A stretch of 64,000 nt of DNA from JAGXLC01 sp041686375 (GTDB taxonomy: Bacteria; Bacteroidota; Bacteroidia; Bacteroidales; UBA12077). A program made the position numbers and the translations under genes. The stretch covers positions 10,662-74,661 of the forward strand of contig JAWLEB010000012.1 in the NCBI GenBank assembly GCA_041686375.1, read 5' to 3'. The notes below the pieces were generated by a model. The model was not told where the DNA came from. It was given only the letters and a program-made list of their open reading frames with translations, and did not search any database. Below, in pieces: positions 45,501 through 54,473 of this stretch; the stretch's first letter is position 1; every line of letters begins with the position of its first letter.

Positions 45501-45715
45501 CATAACCCAGGCGCGTGGGGGCTGTCCTCATGGAGTGTAGCAACTGCCGTTAGTTTGGCAGCATAAGAATAGCAACACAATTTATCGTGGTGATCCGAAA
45601 TATCTGCCACACCCCACCTCCGGCCCGTTCACGGGCTTCAAATCAATAACGGAGGCCAGGCATACACATATTTTCACAAAAAAGAGGGCAAAGTTTGTCC
45701 TCTTTTTTATTTTTG
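45501..45715 (+). ncRNA. candidate structured RNA, family not identified
   Basis: Non-coding, GC-richer than its surroundings, and folded on paper into nested stems: GTGGGG (45515-45520) with CCCCAC (45612-45617); a hairpin CTGCC / GGCAG (45544-45548, 45557-45561); and CCTCCG (45617-45622) with CGGAGG (45650-45655) enclosing the hairpin GCCCG-TTCA-CGGGC (45623-45636). A promoter-like TACATTG precedes it at 45494. A strong intrinsic terminator ends it at 45678-45715. A 6S-like RNA is possible by size and layout but I see no signature; SRP, RNase P and tmRNA motifs are absent. Confidence 0.4.
45678..45715 (+). terminator. intrinsic terminator
   Basis: Stem AAAAAAGAGG / CCTCTTTTTT (45678-45687, 45699-45708), extended inward by GCAAA / TTTGT, with T-rich tail. 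Confidence 0.8.
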
Positions 45716-45740
45716 TAACAGCAATATATTAAACAGCAAT

Positions 45741-46808
45741 ATGAATTTATCCATAAGCGAAAAAATTGATTTATTTGCCGCACTAGGTAAAGTGTTAAGA
45801 ACATATTCAGAAAACACAAGAGAAGCGAAACTTGAAGCATATTACAGAATTCTAGACAATAAACTCCCACTGGCAGAGGAACAAAACCCATGGTTTACAC
45901 GAAAAAACATTTTGCATGCATTGCAGAATATGGGAATTGCCCTGGAAAAATCCAAAATAGAATACTGGATATCTCAGTACCCAACACTAAAAGAAAAAAA
46001 ATATAATCCATTGAAAATAGGTGTGGTCAATGCAGGAAATATACCTTTTGTGGGTTTTCATGATTTCATTACCATTCTGATTACGGGTAATTTATATTAT
46101 GGTAAGTTATCATCCAAAGATAAGGAATTGCCCAAAGCCATTAGGGATATTCTGCTTAAGATGGAACCCTCGATGAATGATAATATTATTTTTGAAAATC
46201 ACATCCTGAAAAATTTTGACGCTATTATTGCTACCGGCAGTGATAATACCTCTCGATATTTTGAATATTATTTTGGTAAATATCCCCACATTATAAGGAA
46301 AAACAGAAGTAGTGCAGCAATTCTGACAGGTGATGAAACGGACGAAGACCTCAGGAAAATGGCTGATGATATATTTTTATACTTTGGTCTTGGTTGCAGG
46401 AATATATCAAAAATTTATATTCCGCAAGAATTCAGTTTTAATCGCCTTTTTGAAAACATAAGCCATTATGAAGAAGCATTAAAACAGCATAATAAGTATA
46501 TGAACAATTACGAATACAATCGCATAATCTATCTAATGAACCAGACTCCTCATTTAGACAATGGTTTTCTCCTGCTGAAAGAAGATAAGGCTCTCTCCTC
46601 TCCTGTTGGTACGCTCTTCTATGAAAAATACACTGATTTAAAAAAACTAGACGATTATTTTAGCCTTCACAAAGACAATATTCAATGTCTCATATCTAAA
46701 TCAGAGCAAATATATGACGCAATTGATTTCGGGAAAGCTCAAATTCCCGAACTTTGGGAGTATGCCGACAACGTCGATACCATAAAATTTTTAAGCTCTT
46801 TACAATAG
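45741..46808 (+). CDS. LuxC-like acyl-CoA reductase
   Basis: 355 aa. Resembles the acyl-CoA reductase (LuxC) family of Bacteroidota, aldehyde-dehydrogenase-like, with the active-site Cys219 in FGLGCRNISKIYIP and the nucleotide-binding GVVNAGNIPFVGFHDF (about 94-109). It would reduce acyl-CoA or acyl-AMP to an aldehyde with NAD(P)H. It precedes miaA by 2 bp, and the three genes LuxC-like, miaA and PHP phosphatase form an operon-like run. No luciferase or acyl-protein synthetase partner is present. Confidence 0.8.
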   Translation: MNLSISEKIDLFAALGKVLRTYSENTREAKLEAYYRILDNKLPLAEEQNPWFTRKNILHALQNMGIALEKSKIEYWISQYPTLKEKKYNPLKIGVVNAGNIPFVGFHDFITILITGNLYYGKLSSKDKELPKAIRDILLKMEPSMNDNIIFENHILKNFDAIIATGSDNTSRYFEYYFGKYPHIIRKNRSSAAILTGDETDEDLRKMADDIFLYFGLGCRNISKIYIPQEFSFNRLFENISHYEEALKQHNKYMNNYEYNRIIYLMNQTPHLDNGFLLLKEDKALSSPVGTLFYEKYTDLKKLDDYFSLHKDNIQCLISKSEQIYDAIDFGKAQIPELWEYADNVDTIKFLSSLQ

Positions 46809-46810
46809 AT

Positions 46811-47734
46811 ATGCCAAATATGAACAAAAACAAACATCTTATTGTTATTGCAGGTCCGACGGCTGTCGGGAAAACAGACCTATGCCTTGAAATTGCAAAA
46901 GAACTGAACACTGAAATCATATCAGCCGATTCACGCCAAATATATAAAGAACTAAATGTTGGTACTGCCAAACCTTCGGCAGAGGAGCTACAAAAAGTTA
47001 AACATTATTTTATTAGCAATAAATCCATCCATGACTTTTATACAGCAGGCATGTTTGAACTCGATGTATTGGAACTTTTAGAAAATATTTTCCGGGAAAG
47101 AGATACTATCCTGATGACGGGCGGTTCAGGACTTTACATTAATGCAGTATGTAAAGGAATTGACGCCTTGCCTCGTGTAGAAAAAGAAATACGTTCCGAC
47201 TTGATAAAACAATACGAAAAAGAAGGTATTGAAAGCCTGAGGTACAGTTTACAAAAACTCGATCCTGCATCATACAGAACAATGGACCTGAAAAATCCGA
47301 AAAGAATACTTAAGGCACTGGAGATAACCATACAAACCGGGAGGCCATATTCAAGTTTCCTGACCCGGCAAAGCAAAAAAAGACCGTTCAATATACATAA
47401 AACAGGCCTGATGAGAGAACGGGATGAATTATATGATCGAATAAATAAACGGGTAGATCAGATGCTCGAAAAAGGCCTGGAAGCAGAAGCGAAGCAGCTG
47501 TTCAGGTATAAACATCTTAATCCTCTGGACACTGTAGGATATAAAGAATTCTTTGAGTACTTTGAGGGAAAAATATCCCGGGAAGAAGCCATAAGGCTTA
47601 TAAAAAGAAATAGCCGCAGGTATGCAAAACGACAAATAACATGGTTTTCCAAAGACCAAGAAATAAAATGGTTTCATCCTGAACAAAAAGAAGAAATTAA
47701 AAGTTACATAAAAAAACAAATATCAACATGTTAG
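46811..47734 (+). CDS. miaA: tRNA dimethylallyltransferase MiaA
   Basis: Start set at ATG 46811 (MPNMNKNKHLIVIAGPTAVG) because the longer frame to 46754 overlaps the upstream gene by 55 bp; 307 aa. Walker A GPTAVGKT, SADSRQIYKELNVGTAKPS (catalytic Asp and Arg region) and the C-terminal YAKRQITWF are diagnostic. It transfers a dimethylallyl group to A37 of tRNAs reading UNN codons. Overlaps the next gene by 7 bp. Confidence 0.95.
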   Translation: MPNMNKNKHLIVIAGPTAVGKTDLCLEIAKELNTEIISADSRQIYKELNVGTAKPSAEELQKVKHYFISNKSIHDFYTAGMFELDVLELLENIFRERDTILMTGGSGLYINAVCKGIDALPRVEKEIRSDLIKQYEKEGIESLRYSLQKLDPASYRTMDLKNPKRILKALEITIQTGRPYSSFLTRQSKKRPFNIHKTGLMRERDELYDRINKRVDQMLEKGLEAEAKQLFRYKHLNPLDTVGYKEFFEYFEGKISREEAIRLIKRNSRRYAKRQITWFSKDQEIKWFHPEQKEEIKSYIKKQISTC

Positions 47735-48504
47735 TAGACTATCACACACATACTTTTCTTTCTGACGGTGAAGGACAACACGAAGACTTTGTTCAGAAAG
47801 CGCACGACATAGGTCTCGATGAAATCGGATTCTCTGACCACTTTTCCATAATTCCTACAAACTGGGGTAGTAATGAAGATGATATTCAATATATGACGGA
47901 TAAAATTGAAGAGCTGAAGGCTAAGAATGAATTACCTGTAAAAATTAAATTCGGCGTTGAAATAGATTATATTCCAGGAAAAGAAAAGGAAATCGAAAAA
48001 CTGATCAGCGCTTTACCATTAGATTACGTTATTGGTTCCATACACTTCATCGAATCCTGGAATTTTGATACATCACCAGACCATTATAACGATAAAAACA
48101 TTGAAACCCTCTATGAAAAATATTTTAATCTACTCAATGAGGCAGTTAAATCTGGCATGTTTGATATTGTGGGACATGCTGATGTGATAAAAAAGTTCAA
48201 TCACAGACCACAGAAAAAACCGGTAGAACTCTATGAAAAAGTAATTCAATCCATTGCTGCCAATAATTTAACGGTAGAGCTGAATACCAGCGGGCTGAAT
48301 AAACCTTGTAAAGAATTTTATCCTGATGTTACATTCATGGAAATGTGCTACCAATACGACATCCCGGTAATGATAAATTCTGATGCACACAAGCCAAATC
48401 AAGTGGGGCAGTATTTTTCAAAAGCAACAGCATTGCTAAAAGGAATCGGGTATAAGGAAATAAGTACTTTCACAGAAAGAAAAAGGGAAATGGTGGTTTT
48501 TTAG
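47728..48504 (+). CDS. PHP-domain histidinol-phosphatase-like protein
   Basis: 258 aa. PHP metal motifs: DYHTHTFLSDGEG (His-x-His at the start), SDHFS, IGSIHFIESW, VGHADVIKKF and MINSDAHKPNQVG near the end. This is the HisK-type family that removes phosphate from histidinol phosphate or related substrates; without other his genes near, the substrate is open. Translationally coupled to miaA. Confidence 0.85.
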   Translation: MLVDYHTHTFLSDGEGQHEDFVQKAHDIGLDEIGFSDHFSIIPTNWGSNEDDIQYMTDKIEELKAKNELPVKIKFGVEIDYIPGKEKEIEKLISALPLDYVIGSIHFIESWNFDTSPDHYNDKNIETLYEKYFNLLNEAVKSGMFDIVGHADVIKKFNHRPQKKPVELYEKVIQSIAANNLTVELNTSGLNKPCKEFYPDVTFMEMCYQYDIPVMINSDAHKPNQVGQYFSKATALLKGIGYKEISTFTERKREMVVF

Positions 48505-49814
48505 CGATGTTTATTCAAAACATACCTTAATGGGCGAACAATACGTTCAAGAAGCCTTGTATCTTCTGTGATGATTTCACCAACGCCTTGCATTTCCCGG
48601 GAAAATTCAAGTTCTTCGCCGTAAAACGTTGTCAGTCCATCCGGAAAAGCAACCTCAACGGTATAAACATTATCCTCAGGAACCAATGAAACTGAACGTA
48701 CCTCTCCCTCTACCATACCATATTCCAGGTAAGGATAATTGGCAAAACGAATGTTGACTTGCTGTCCTTCTTCAACTTTGCCGGCACCGTTAAAAGGAAG
48801 TTGCATTTTTCCTATCATTTCTCCTTCATGAGCAGAAATTACAGTCATAACCCTACGGCCTGACTCTACATATTGATTTTCGCTCCAATACTCTGTAAAT
48901 GAAACTTTCCCGTTAACAGGGGCTTCCAGGAAATAATTTTCTTTCCATTTGTCGATGGCAGCCTCCAAATTATCATACGCTTCAAAAAGAGATATACTAT
49001 ACTGATTGAGCTGATTTTCAAATTGAAGCTCTGTCTCCTTAATATTCTGGTCAATTTTGGAAAGTTGTATCTCGGCATTGGATAAACTGACTTCAGTTTG
49101 TTCAAGTGCTTGCTGTTTTGCCAGCATTGCTGTTTCCGACTTTTCCAGCTCTGCTTCAGGAATAACGTCCTGGGCATACAGAGCAGAATCCCTTTCATAC
49201 TGCTTCAGGGCAAGCCTGTACTCTCTGCGGCTTATATCTCTTTGGCGTTCCAGCTTCCGATAATGCTGCCTGTACTTTTCTTTCTCATTTTGAAGCATAA
49301 CAATGGTCTGCTGATGGTAGTTCAGAGCTTGAAAATGCTGAAAATCGTCCAGCCGCTTTATAAAAGTAGCATAATAAGATTGTATATCACCCAGCCGATA
49401 ATGCTCTTCAAAATTATCATTTGCAATATTCCCGTTCCGTAGCCTTTCCCTGGATGTCTTAAGATTATCTTCGAGCTGCATAACATGTTTAAAATATGCA
49501 GGATTTTCAATGACAGCAAGGGGTTGTCCTTCTTCAACATCCTGTCCGTCTATAACAAAAAGCTGTTCGATTTTACCACTCGTCCGGGCAACAATTCGTG
49601 CCGGTGGATTTTCCGTGGTAACAGTTATTGGAGCAGTAACAACATCCGGATAGCTAAAAAACCAGCTACCGAAAATCAACAGAACAATAAGAAGAAAAAT
49701 CAAAGTAATCCCCCAACGTATCAACCACCGAGGAGGACGACCCAGTATTTCCTTTACCTCTTCGGAACGCAGGTTGATGTTGTTGGCTTCGTTTTTCTCT
49801 TTATTTTTTGGCAT
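48501..49814 (-). CDS. HlyD-family membrane-fusion protein of a C39 ABC exporter
   Basis: 437 aa. One membrane helix (about 33-54), then a lipoyl/barrel-sandwich half-motif (ARTSGKIEQLFVIDGQDVEEGQPL, cited by ends), a long coiled-coil hairpin (about 95-290) and the closing beta domain. Links the inner-membrane ABC exporter to an outer-membrane channel in type I secretion. Its partner, the C39-peptidase ABC protein, lies upstream in the same direction, but an S23 gene cassette is inserted between them. Confidence 0.9.
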   Translation of the reverse strand: MPKNKEKNEANNINLRSEEVKEILGRPPRWLIRWGITLIFLLIVLLIFGSWFFSYPDVVTAPITVTTENPPARIVARTSGKIEQLFVIDGQDVEEGQPLAVIENPAYFKHVMQLEDNLKTSRERLRNGNIANDNFEEHYRLGDIQSYYATFIKRLDDFQHFQALNYHQQTIVMLQNEKEKYRQHYRKLERQRDISRREYRLALKQYERDSALYAQDVIPEAELEKSETAMLAKQQALEQTEVSLSNAEIQLSKIDQNIKETELQFENQLNQYSISLFEAYDNLEAAIDKWKENYFLEAPVNGKVSFTEYWSENQYVESGRRVMTVISAHEGEMIGKMQLPFNGAGKVEEGQQVNIRFANYPYLEYGMVEGEVRSVSLVPEDNVYTVEVAFPDGLTTFYGEELEFSREMQGVGEIITEDTRLLERIVRPLRYVLNKHR

Positions 49815-49828
49815 ATTCTATATTTTTA

Positions 49829-49861
49829 GTTGCAGTGGCAGTGGCAGTGGCAGTGGCAGGG
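49829..49861 (+). repeat. hexanucleotide array, left border of the S23 cassette
   Basis: Five near-perfect tandem copies of a GCAGTG hexamer (GTTGCAGTGGCAGTGGCAGT and onward). Located 15 bp upstream of the HlyD start. The complementary array is at 50391-50428, so the two form inverted borders. Confidence 0.75.
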
Positions 49862-49906
49862 AAGTAGATTTTTTCGGGATATTTATTATTCGTGCTTCGC
49901 ATAAAA

Positions 49907-50281
49907 CTATGTTTTTGGTAAAAACTTTTCAGGATTATTGGCCATACCTCCCAACATCTTTCCAACTTCCTGATATTCATTTTGAAGTTCATTTTTCTTT
50001 TTCTCTGAAATATAATCACAATTAAAAGAAAAATCAAGCCATACAATTGTTTCACTACATTCAGCATCGGCATCTGTAATTTTACTTGTAAAATGTTTAG
50101 GGTATCTTCTTTCCCTATATCCCTCTGCTATATTAACAGATACTGATCTTGAAGCTCTTCTGATTTGATCTGTTAAAGAACATTGCTCTTCTTTAGGAAA
50201 TGTTTTTGTCAGTTCAAAAATCTCCATAGCCAAATTATAAGATTTCTGAAACACTTTCAAACGCTTAAAACTATATTCCAT
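49907..50281 (-). CDS. four-helix-bundle protein (S23 / 23S rRNA intervening-sequence type)
   Basis: 124 aa. Pattern of the S23 family: KVFQKSYNLAMEIFELTKTFPKEE, LTDQIRRASRSVSVNIAEGYRERR (cited by ends), ending in KMLGGM. Four-helix bundles of this family are widespread in Bacteroidota, sometimes inside 23S rRNA genes, with no proven function. Here it is enclosed by hexanucleotide arrays and separates the ABC exporter gene from its HlyD partner. Codon use looks like that of the neighbours. Confidence 0.88.
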   Translation of the reverse strand: MEYSFKRLKVFQKSYNLAMEIFELTKTFPKEEQCSLTDQIRRASRSVSVNIAEGYRERRYPKHFTSKITDADAECSETIVWLDFSFNCDYISEKKKNELQNEYQEVGKMLGGMANNPEKFLPKT

Positions 50282-50390
50282 AAATAACTATTAAAATAAA
50301 GTATAATACTCTAATTTTTGCTACTTCTACCATCTATGTTTAGATTGCTATTTACCAGTAAATTATACCAGAACCATCAAAAATTACCGT

Positions 50391-50428
50391 CCTGCTACTG
50401 CTACTGCAACTGCAACTGCTACTGCCCC
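50391..50428 (-). repeat. hexanucleotide array, right border of the S23 cassette
   Basis: On the minus strand, tandem hexamers of GCAGTAG/GCAGTTG type (GGCAGTAGCAGTTGCAGT and onward), complementary in direction to the array at 49829-49861. The stop codon TAG of the ABC exporter gene (50419-50421) lies inside it. Confidence 0.75.
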
Positions 50429-52608
50429 AACTCCAACTGATTTTTCACAAGTTCATAATATTTACCTTTCGTTTTTACCAGTTCCGTATGCGTTCCTTTC
50501 TCCACTACCTGTCCTTTATCCAGTACTACAATCTGGTCTGCGTTTTTTACCGTACTTAGTCTGTGCGCCACGATGACAACTGTCCTTCCCTCAAAAAAGT
50601 TATCCAGGTTTTCCATTATCACTTTTTCATTATTTGCATCCAGGGCATTAGTAGCCTCATCGAAAAAAATAAAATCCGGATCTTTATAGACGGCACGTGC
50701 AATAAGAATTCTTTGTTGCTGCCCCTGTGAAAGCCCAATACCATCCTTCCCGATCTTTGTATTGTAACCCAAAGGCAGAGATTCTATATGTTCCTGTATA
50801 TTGGCAGTCTTAACAGCATGTAATAGCCGTTCTTTATCCACTGTTTCATCAGAAACAGCTATATTGCTGGCAATGGTGTCAGAAAAGATGAAACCATCCT
50901 GCATAACCACTCCGCACTTATCCCGCCACATACGATTGCTGATATTCTCCAGCTGAATATCACCGACCTTAACAGACCCTTCCACAGGTGGATAAAAACC
51001 CAGCAGCAACTTAATCAGTGTGGTTTTGCCTGAACCGGAAACACCAACAACTGCAGTTACTTTATTTTCAGGAATCTTCAAATTCACATCTTCAAGCACA
51101 TAGGGTGAATGTGGTCCTTCATATTGAAAATACAGTGAATTGATGTTTATATCAGCTTTTTCAGGAAGGATAGATATTTTTGGCGCTGATACATCCTCTT
51201 CATCATCTTTGTTATGTATTTCTCCAAGTCGTTCAAGGCTGATCTTGGCATCCTGTGAAGTATGCAAAAAGTTGATTAACTGCTGAACAGGACTGTTCAA
51301 CTGTCCTATAATAAATTGTACAGCCATCATCATACCGAGCGTCATAGAACCCTCAATTACGGCTTTGGCAGCTATAAAAATAATGATCACATTCTTTACC
51401 TCATTAATAAAGACACCTCCGGCCTGTTGATATTGCTGAAGAGACAAGCTTTTAATCTTCACTCTGAACAACCGGGCTTGAATACTCTCCCACTCCCATC
51501 GTTTCTGCTTTTCACAATTCTGAAGTTTAATCTCCTGCATTCCCGTTATAAGCTGTATCAAATTACTCTGGTTATCAGAAAGCTGTGCAAAACGCCGGTG
51601 ATCCAATTCCCGCCTGCGTTTCATAAACAGCAATATCCATCCAATATACAATCCACTACCGAGAAGAAAGATAAGAAGAATATTCAGGCTGTATATCCCA
51701 AGCACAATTCCAAAAATAATGAGGTTGACAAACGAGAAAAGCGTGTTCAGGGTCTGGGTTGTAAGAAAATTTTCGATACGCCTGTGATCCTGAATACGTT
51801 GTATTAAATCACCCGTTATCTTGGTATTGAAAAAAGCCACCGGCAATTTCATCAACTTGATGAGAAAGTCAGAAATAAGCGATATATTCAATCTTGTACT
51901 TAAATGGAGTAATATCCAGCTCCGGATAAAGTTTACGGAAGTTCTCCCTACAATTAAAACCAGCTGGGCAATGATAATAAGGGTAACAAAATCCAGGTCC
52001 TGGTTATTGATACCTTTATCGACAATGGATTGCGTTAAAAAAGGCAGGATTAACTGAAGGAGACTACCCACAATCAATCCAAGCACAAGTTGAGTGATAA
52101 ACTTCTTGTATGATCTTAGATAAGAAAACAAAAATTTAAACCCGGATTTATCCGGTTTCTCGTCTTCCTGACTGTAAAAATCAGGCGATGGCTCAAGCAA
52201 TAAGCACAACCCCTTTTTTTCACCCTCTTCCTCTGTTGTTGCCCATCCGCGTATAAATTCATCCTTAGGAAATTTAATTCTCCCACGCGCCGGATCGGAA
52301 ACAAATACGGTGTCTTTCTTAATTTTATAAACCACCACGAAATGGTTCTGTTTCCAATGGGCTATGCAGGGCATAGGAACCTCTCCTGTAAGCTGTTTCC
52401 AGGTAATTTTCACCCCCATAGTACGAAAGCCAATGGATTCAGCCGCATCGCTGATACCCATCATGGATACCCCCTCACGTGTGATATAACTCCTGTCCCG
52501 TAAGGTCTGAAGGGTATAGTTCTTACCGTAATGTTTGGCAACCATTCGCAGACACGCAGGCCCGCAGTCCATAGCATCGTGTTGTTGGTAGTGAGGGAAT
52601 TTGGGCAT
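50419..52608 (-). CDS. C39-peptidase-domain ABC exporter
   Basis: 729 aa. N-terminal C39 peptidase with Cys15 (MDCGPAC), His89 (KQNHFV) and Asp105 (VSDPARG), which would trim double-glycine leader peptides. A membrane domain with six helices (about 165-450) is followed by the ATPase domain: Walker A GVSGSGKTTL, signature LSQGQQQRILIAR and Walker B IFFDEATNALD. The C-terminus runs into the hexamer array, which supplies the stop. No precursor peptide with a GG leader was found nearby. Confidence 0.93.
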   Translation of the reverse strand: MPKFPHYQQHDAMDCGPACLRMVAKHYGKNYTLQTLRDRSYITREGVSMMGISDAAESIGFRTMGVKITWKQLTGEVPMPCIAHWKQNHFVVVYKIKKDTVFVSDPARGRIKFPKDEFIRGWATTEEEGEKKGLCLLLEPSPDFYSQEDEKPDKSGFKFLFSYLRSYKKFITQLVLGLIVGSLLQLILPFLTQSIVDKGINNQDLDFVTLIIIAQLVLIVGRTSVNFIRSWILLHLSTRLNISLISDFLIKLMKLPVAFFNTKITGDLIQRIQDHRRIENFLTTQTLNTLFSFVNLIIFGIVLGIYSLNILLIFLLGSGLYIGWILLFMKRRRELDHRRFAQLSDNQSNLIQLITGMQEIKLQNCEKQKRWEWESIQARLFRVKIKSLSLQQYQQAGGVFINEVKNVIIIFIAAKAVIEGSMTLGMMMAVQFIIGQLNSPVQQLINFLHTSQDAKISLERLGEIHNKDDEEDVSAPKISILPEKADININSLYFQYEGPHSPYVLEDVNLKIPENKVTAVVGVSGSGKTTLIKLLLGFYPPVEGSVKVGDIQLENISNRMWRDKCGVVMQDGFIFSDTIASNIAVSDETVDKERLLHAVKTANIQEHIESLPLGYNTKIGKDGIGLSQGQQQRILIARAVYKDPDFIFFDEATNALDANNEKVIMENLDNFFEGRTVVIVAHRLSTVKNADQIVVLDKGQVVEKGTHTELVKTKGKYYELVKNQLELGQ

Positions 52609-52804
52609 GAGCTTTTTATTTATTCACTGATTTAGTAGGTAAATTTAATGATTTTGGTTTATGTTCTTTGCTAAAAAATTAAATTTCCCCATTCAATAAA
52701 ACAAATTTCAGATTAATCTAACACAACCTCCTTTAGGACAGGCGGAAAGTTAAATATCCTTTATGTAGAGACAATTCTCCCCAACATCCTGACTTTCTGC
52801 ATAA

Positions 52805-53832
52805 ATTTTTATTAATTTTGATAGTATAACCAAAATATATACAAATATAAAATTCGAAGTAAAATTCACCGGTATTGATGAGGCCAAAGCCCAAACGCTT
52901 ACTCAAAAGTATGCAAATCCGTTCTTTGAGCAATCGCATAAAAAAACCATTAATTATCAATCATCTAACAGCACAAAAGAATTGATTGACAACCATCCGA
53001 TCACGTATGTAATAGTTTCGGATCCTATGTTTGAAGAACAGCTTCAACCATTTATAGAGTGGAAAAAATTAAAAGGATACAATGTTGTTGAGGCTTATAC
53101 AGATAACATCGGATCAACAAAGTCAGAAATAAAATCCTACCTGGAGGATTTGCATAATAATCCAGATCCCACAGCACCCAGCTTTGTTTTGTTTGTAGGT
53201 GATGTGGGACAAATTCCCGCATGGTCTTGTGATGAAGATTCTCATGTATCGGATCTTTATTATTGCGATTATACAAATGATTCATTACCCGATGTTTATT
53301 ACGGCAGGTTTTCCGCACAAGATACATCAGAATTGCAGCCACAAATTGATAAAACATTTGAGTATGAAAAATATGAAATGACTGATCCCAGTTACCTGGG
53401 AGAAACCCTCCTGGTTGCAGGACATGACGACACTTATCAGGATCCCTATGGCAATGGAGCTATGTGGTATGCAGACAACTATTATTATAACGAGGTCAAT
53501 GGGATTAATTCAAGCTTGTTTTTACAACCAGCTGATAATGAAGCAGTACATGATTACATTATAAAGAATATGAACAATGGCCTGGCGTATGCAAATTATA
53601 CTGCACATTGCAGTTCTGAGGGCTGGGCGGATCCAGTTTTTTCTTTATCGGATTTAGATAACCTAACGAATGAGGGAAAATATGCCCTTTGGGTAGGTAA
53701 TTGCTGTTTATCTGTTAAATCGATGACAATGAAACATTTGGCGAGGCTGCTCTGCGTGCAGAAAAGAAAGGAGCCATTAGCTACATCGGCGGAGGACTCT
53801 ACCTCGAAGCCAAGGCCGGGTTCACGCTGTGA
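52805..53832 (+). pseudogene. gingipain-type (C25) protease remnant, frameshifted and truncated
   Basis: The frame is open from 52805 with no start codon, so the 5' end is missing. The text VFTGIDEAKAQT onward is C25 prodomain-like, followed by catalytic-domain stretches: VIVSDPMFEEQLQPFIEWK, LPDVYYGRFSAQD, and the dyad His (YTAHCSSEGW) and Cys (WVGNCCLS). A one-base deletion near 53718-53722 shifts frame; the continuing frame reads DDNETFGEAALRAEKKGAISYIGG and then switches abruptly to GGGLYLEAKAGFTL with a stop at 53832. That last piece resembles an outer-membrane protein tail, so a recombination junction lies near 53790. Confidence 0.75.
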
Positions 53833-53915
53833 AAGCCAAGGAAATAATGTCAATCTCGTGCCGCACAAAGACAAAAAACGCAGAAACCCTATGTCTCATT
53901 AAAAAACCAAATGTC

Positions 53916-54386
53916 ATGAAAAAATCAATCTTTATCATCGCTTCTATGGCCATCACACTGCTTATGGCGCACCAAAGCAAAGCACAAGAGCACTGGTACG
54001 CACGGGCAGGGCCTTCGCTGGCTATGGGGGTTGTCGGTGTCGAGTACCGTTCACACGGCTTGAACGACGCGTTCGGATTCCAAGTGGGATACGCAGGAAA
54101 GTTCTCCGGCGACTTTCCTGGCGTCGGCATAGGTCTGAATTTCTATACTGACGGGGATCCATACACCAAAGGCAGTTACTGGTATCTTAGCTATTATCAT
54201 GGGCCTGTCATCACGATCACTGAAGGTGGAAACACAGAAAGCTACGGTGCCTTTTCCCTAGGCTTGGGCTATCAGTGGCCCCTGGGACAGTATTTTGATT
54301 TCAAACTAGGAGGAGGTGTCGGATACGGGGGAAATACCTTTATACCTTCTCTTGACATCACGCTGGGACTCGCGCTTATCAAGTGA
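53916..54386 (+). CDS. small outer-membrane beta-barrel protein
   Basis: Start set at ATG 53916 (MKKSIFIIASMAITLLMAHQ), a clear signal peptide; the longer frame from 53829 overlaps the pseudogene. 156 aa. The mature part alternates beta strands (WYARAGPSLAMGVVGVEYRS, GYAGKFSGDFPGVGIGLNFY) and ends in a C-terminal strand (LDITLGLALIK). Probably an outer-membrane barrel or porin-like protein. GC-richer than the backbone. The preceding pseudogene tail may come from a related paralogue. Confidence 0.75.
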   Translation: MKKSIFIIASMAITLLMAHQSKAQEHWYARAGPSLAMGVVGVEYRSHGLNDAFGFQVGYAGKFSGDFPGVGIGLNFYTDGDPYTKGSYWYLSYYHGPVITITEGGNTESYGAFSLGLGYQWPLGQYFDFKLGGGVGYGGNTFIPSLDITLGLALIK

Positions 54387-54473
54387 TACTTGTCTTTGCT
54401 GAAGGTTGAGGGCGTACCAACTAGCTCTCGACTTTCTTCCAGAACCCTTTGTTTCATCCCAAACACATTGCTT

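Noticed and set aside
45540..45575. TTG GCA GCA TAA inside the structured region resembles the end of a tmRNA tag
   Set aside because: The flanking sequence lacks the tmRNA acceptor stem, T-arm and CCA end, and the frame upstream has no tag context, so the match is probably chance.
49801..50073. Frame coding for an Ala-Thr repeat (PATATAT type) across the left array
   Set aside because: It is just the hexamer array read in one frame, antisense to or overlapping the S23 region.
53829..54386. Longer start for the beta-barrel gene
   Set aside because: The added 29 residues overlap the preceding pseudogene and precede a clear signal peptide at 53916.
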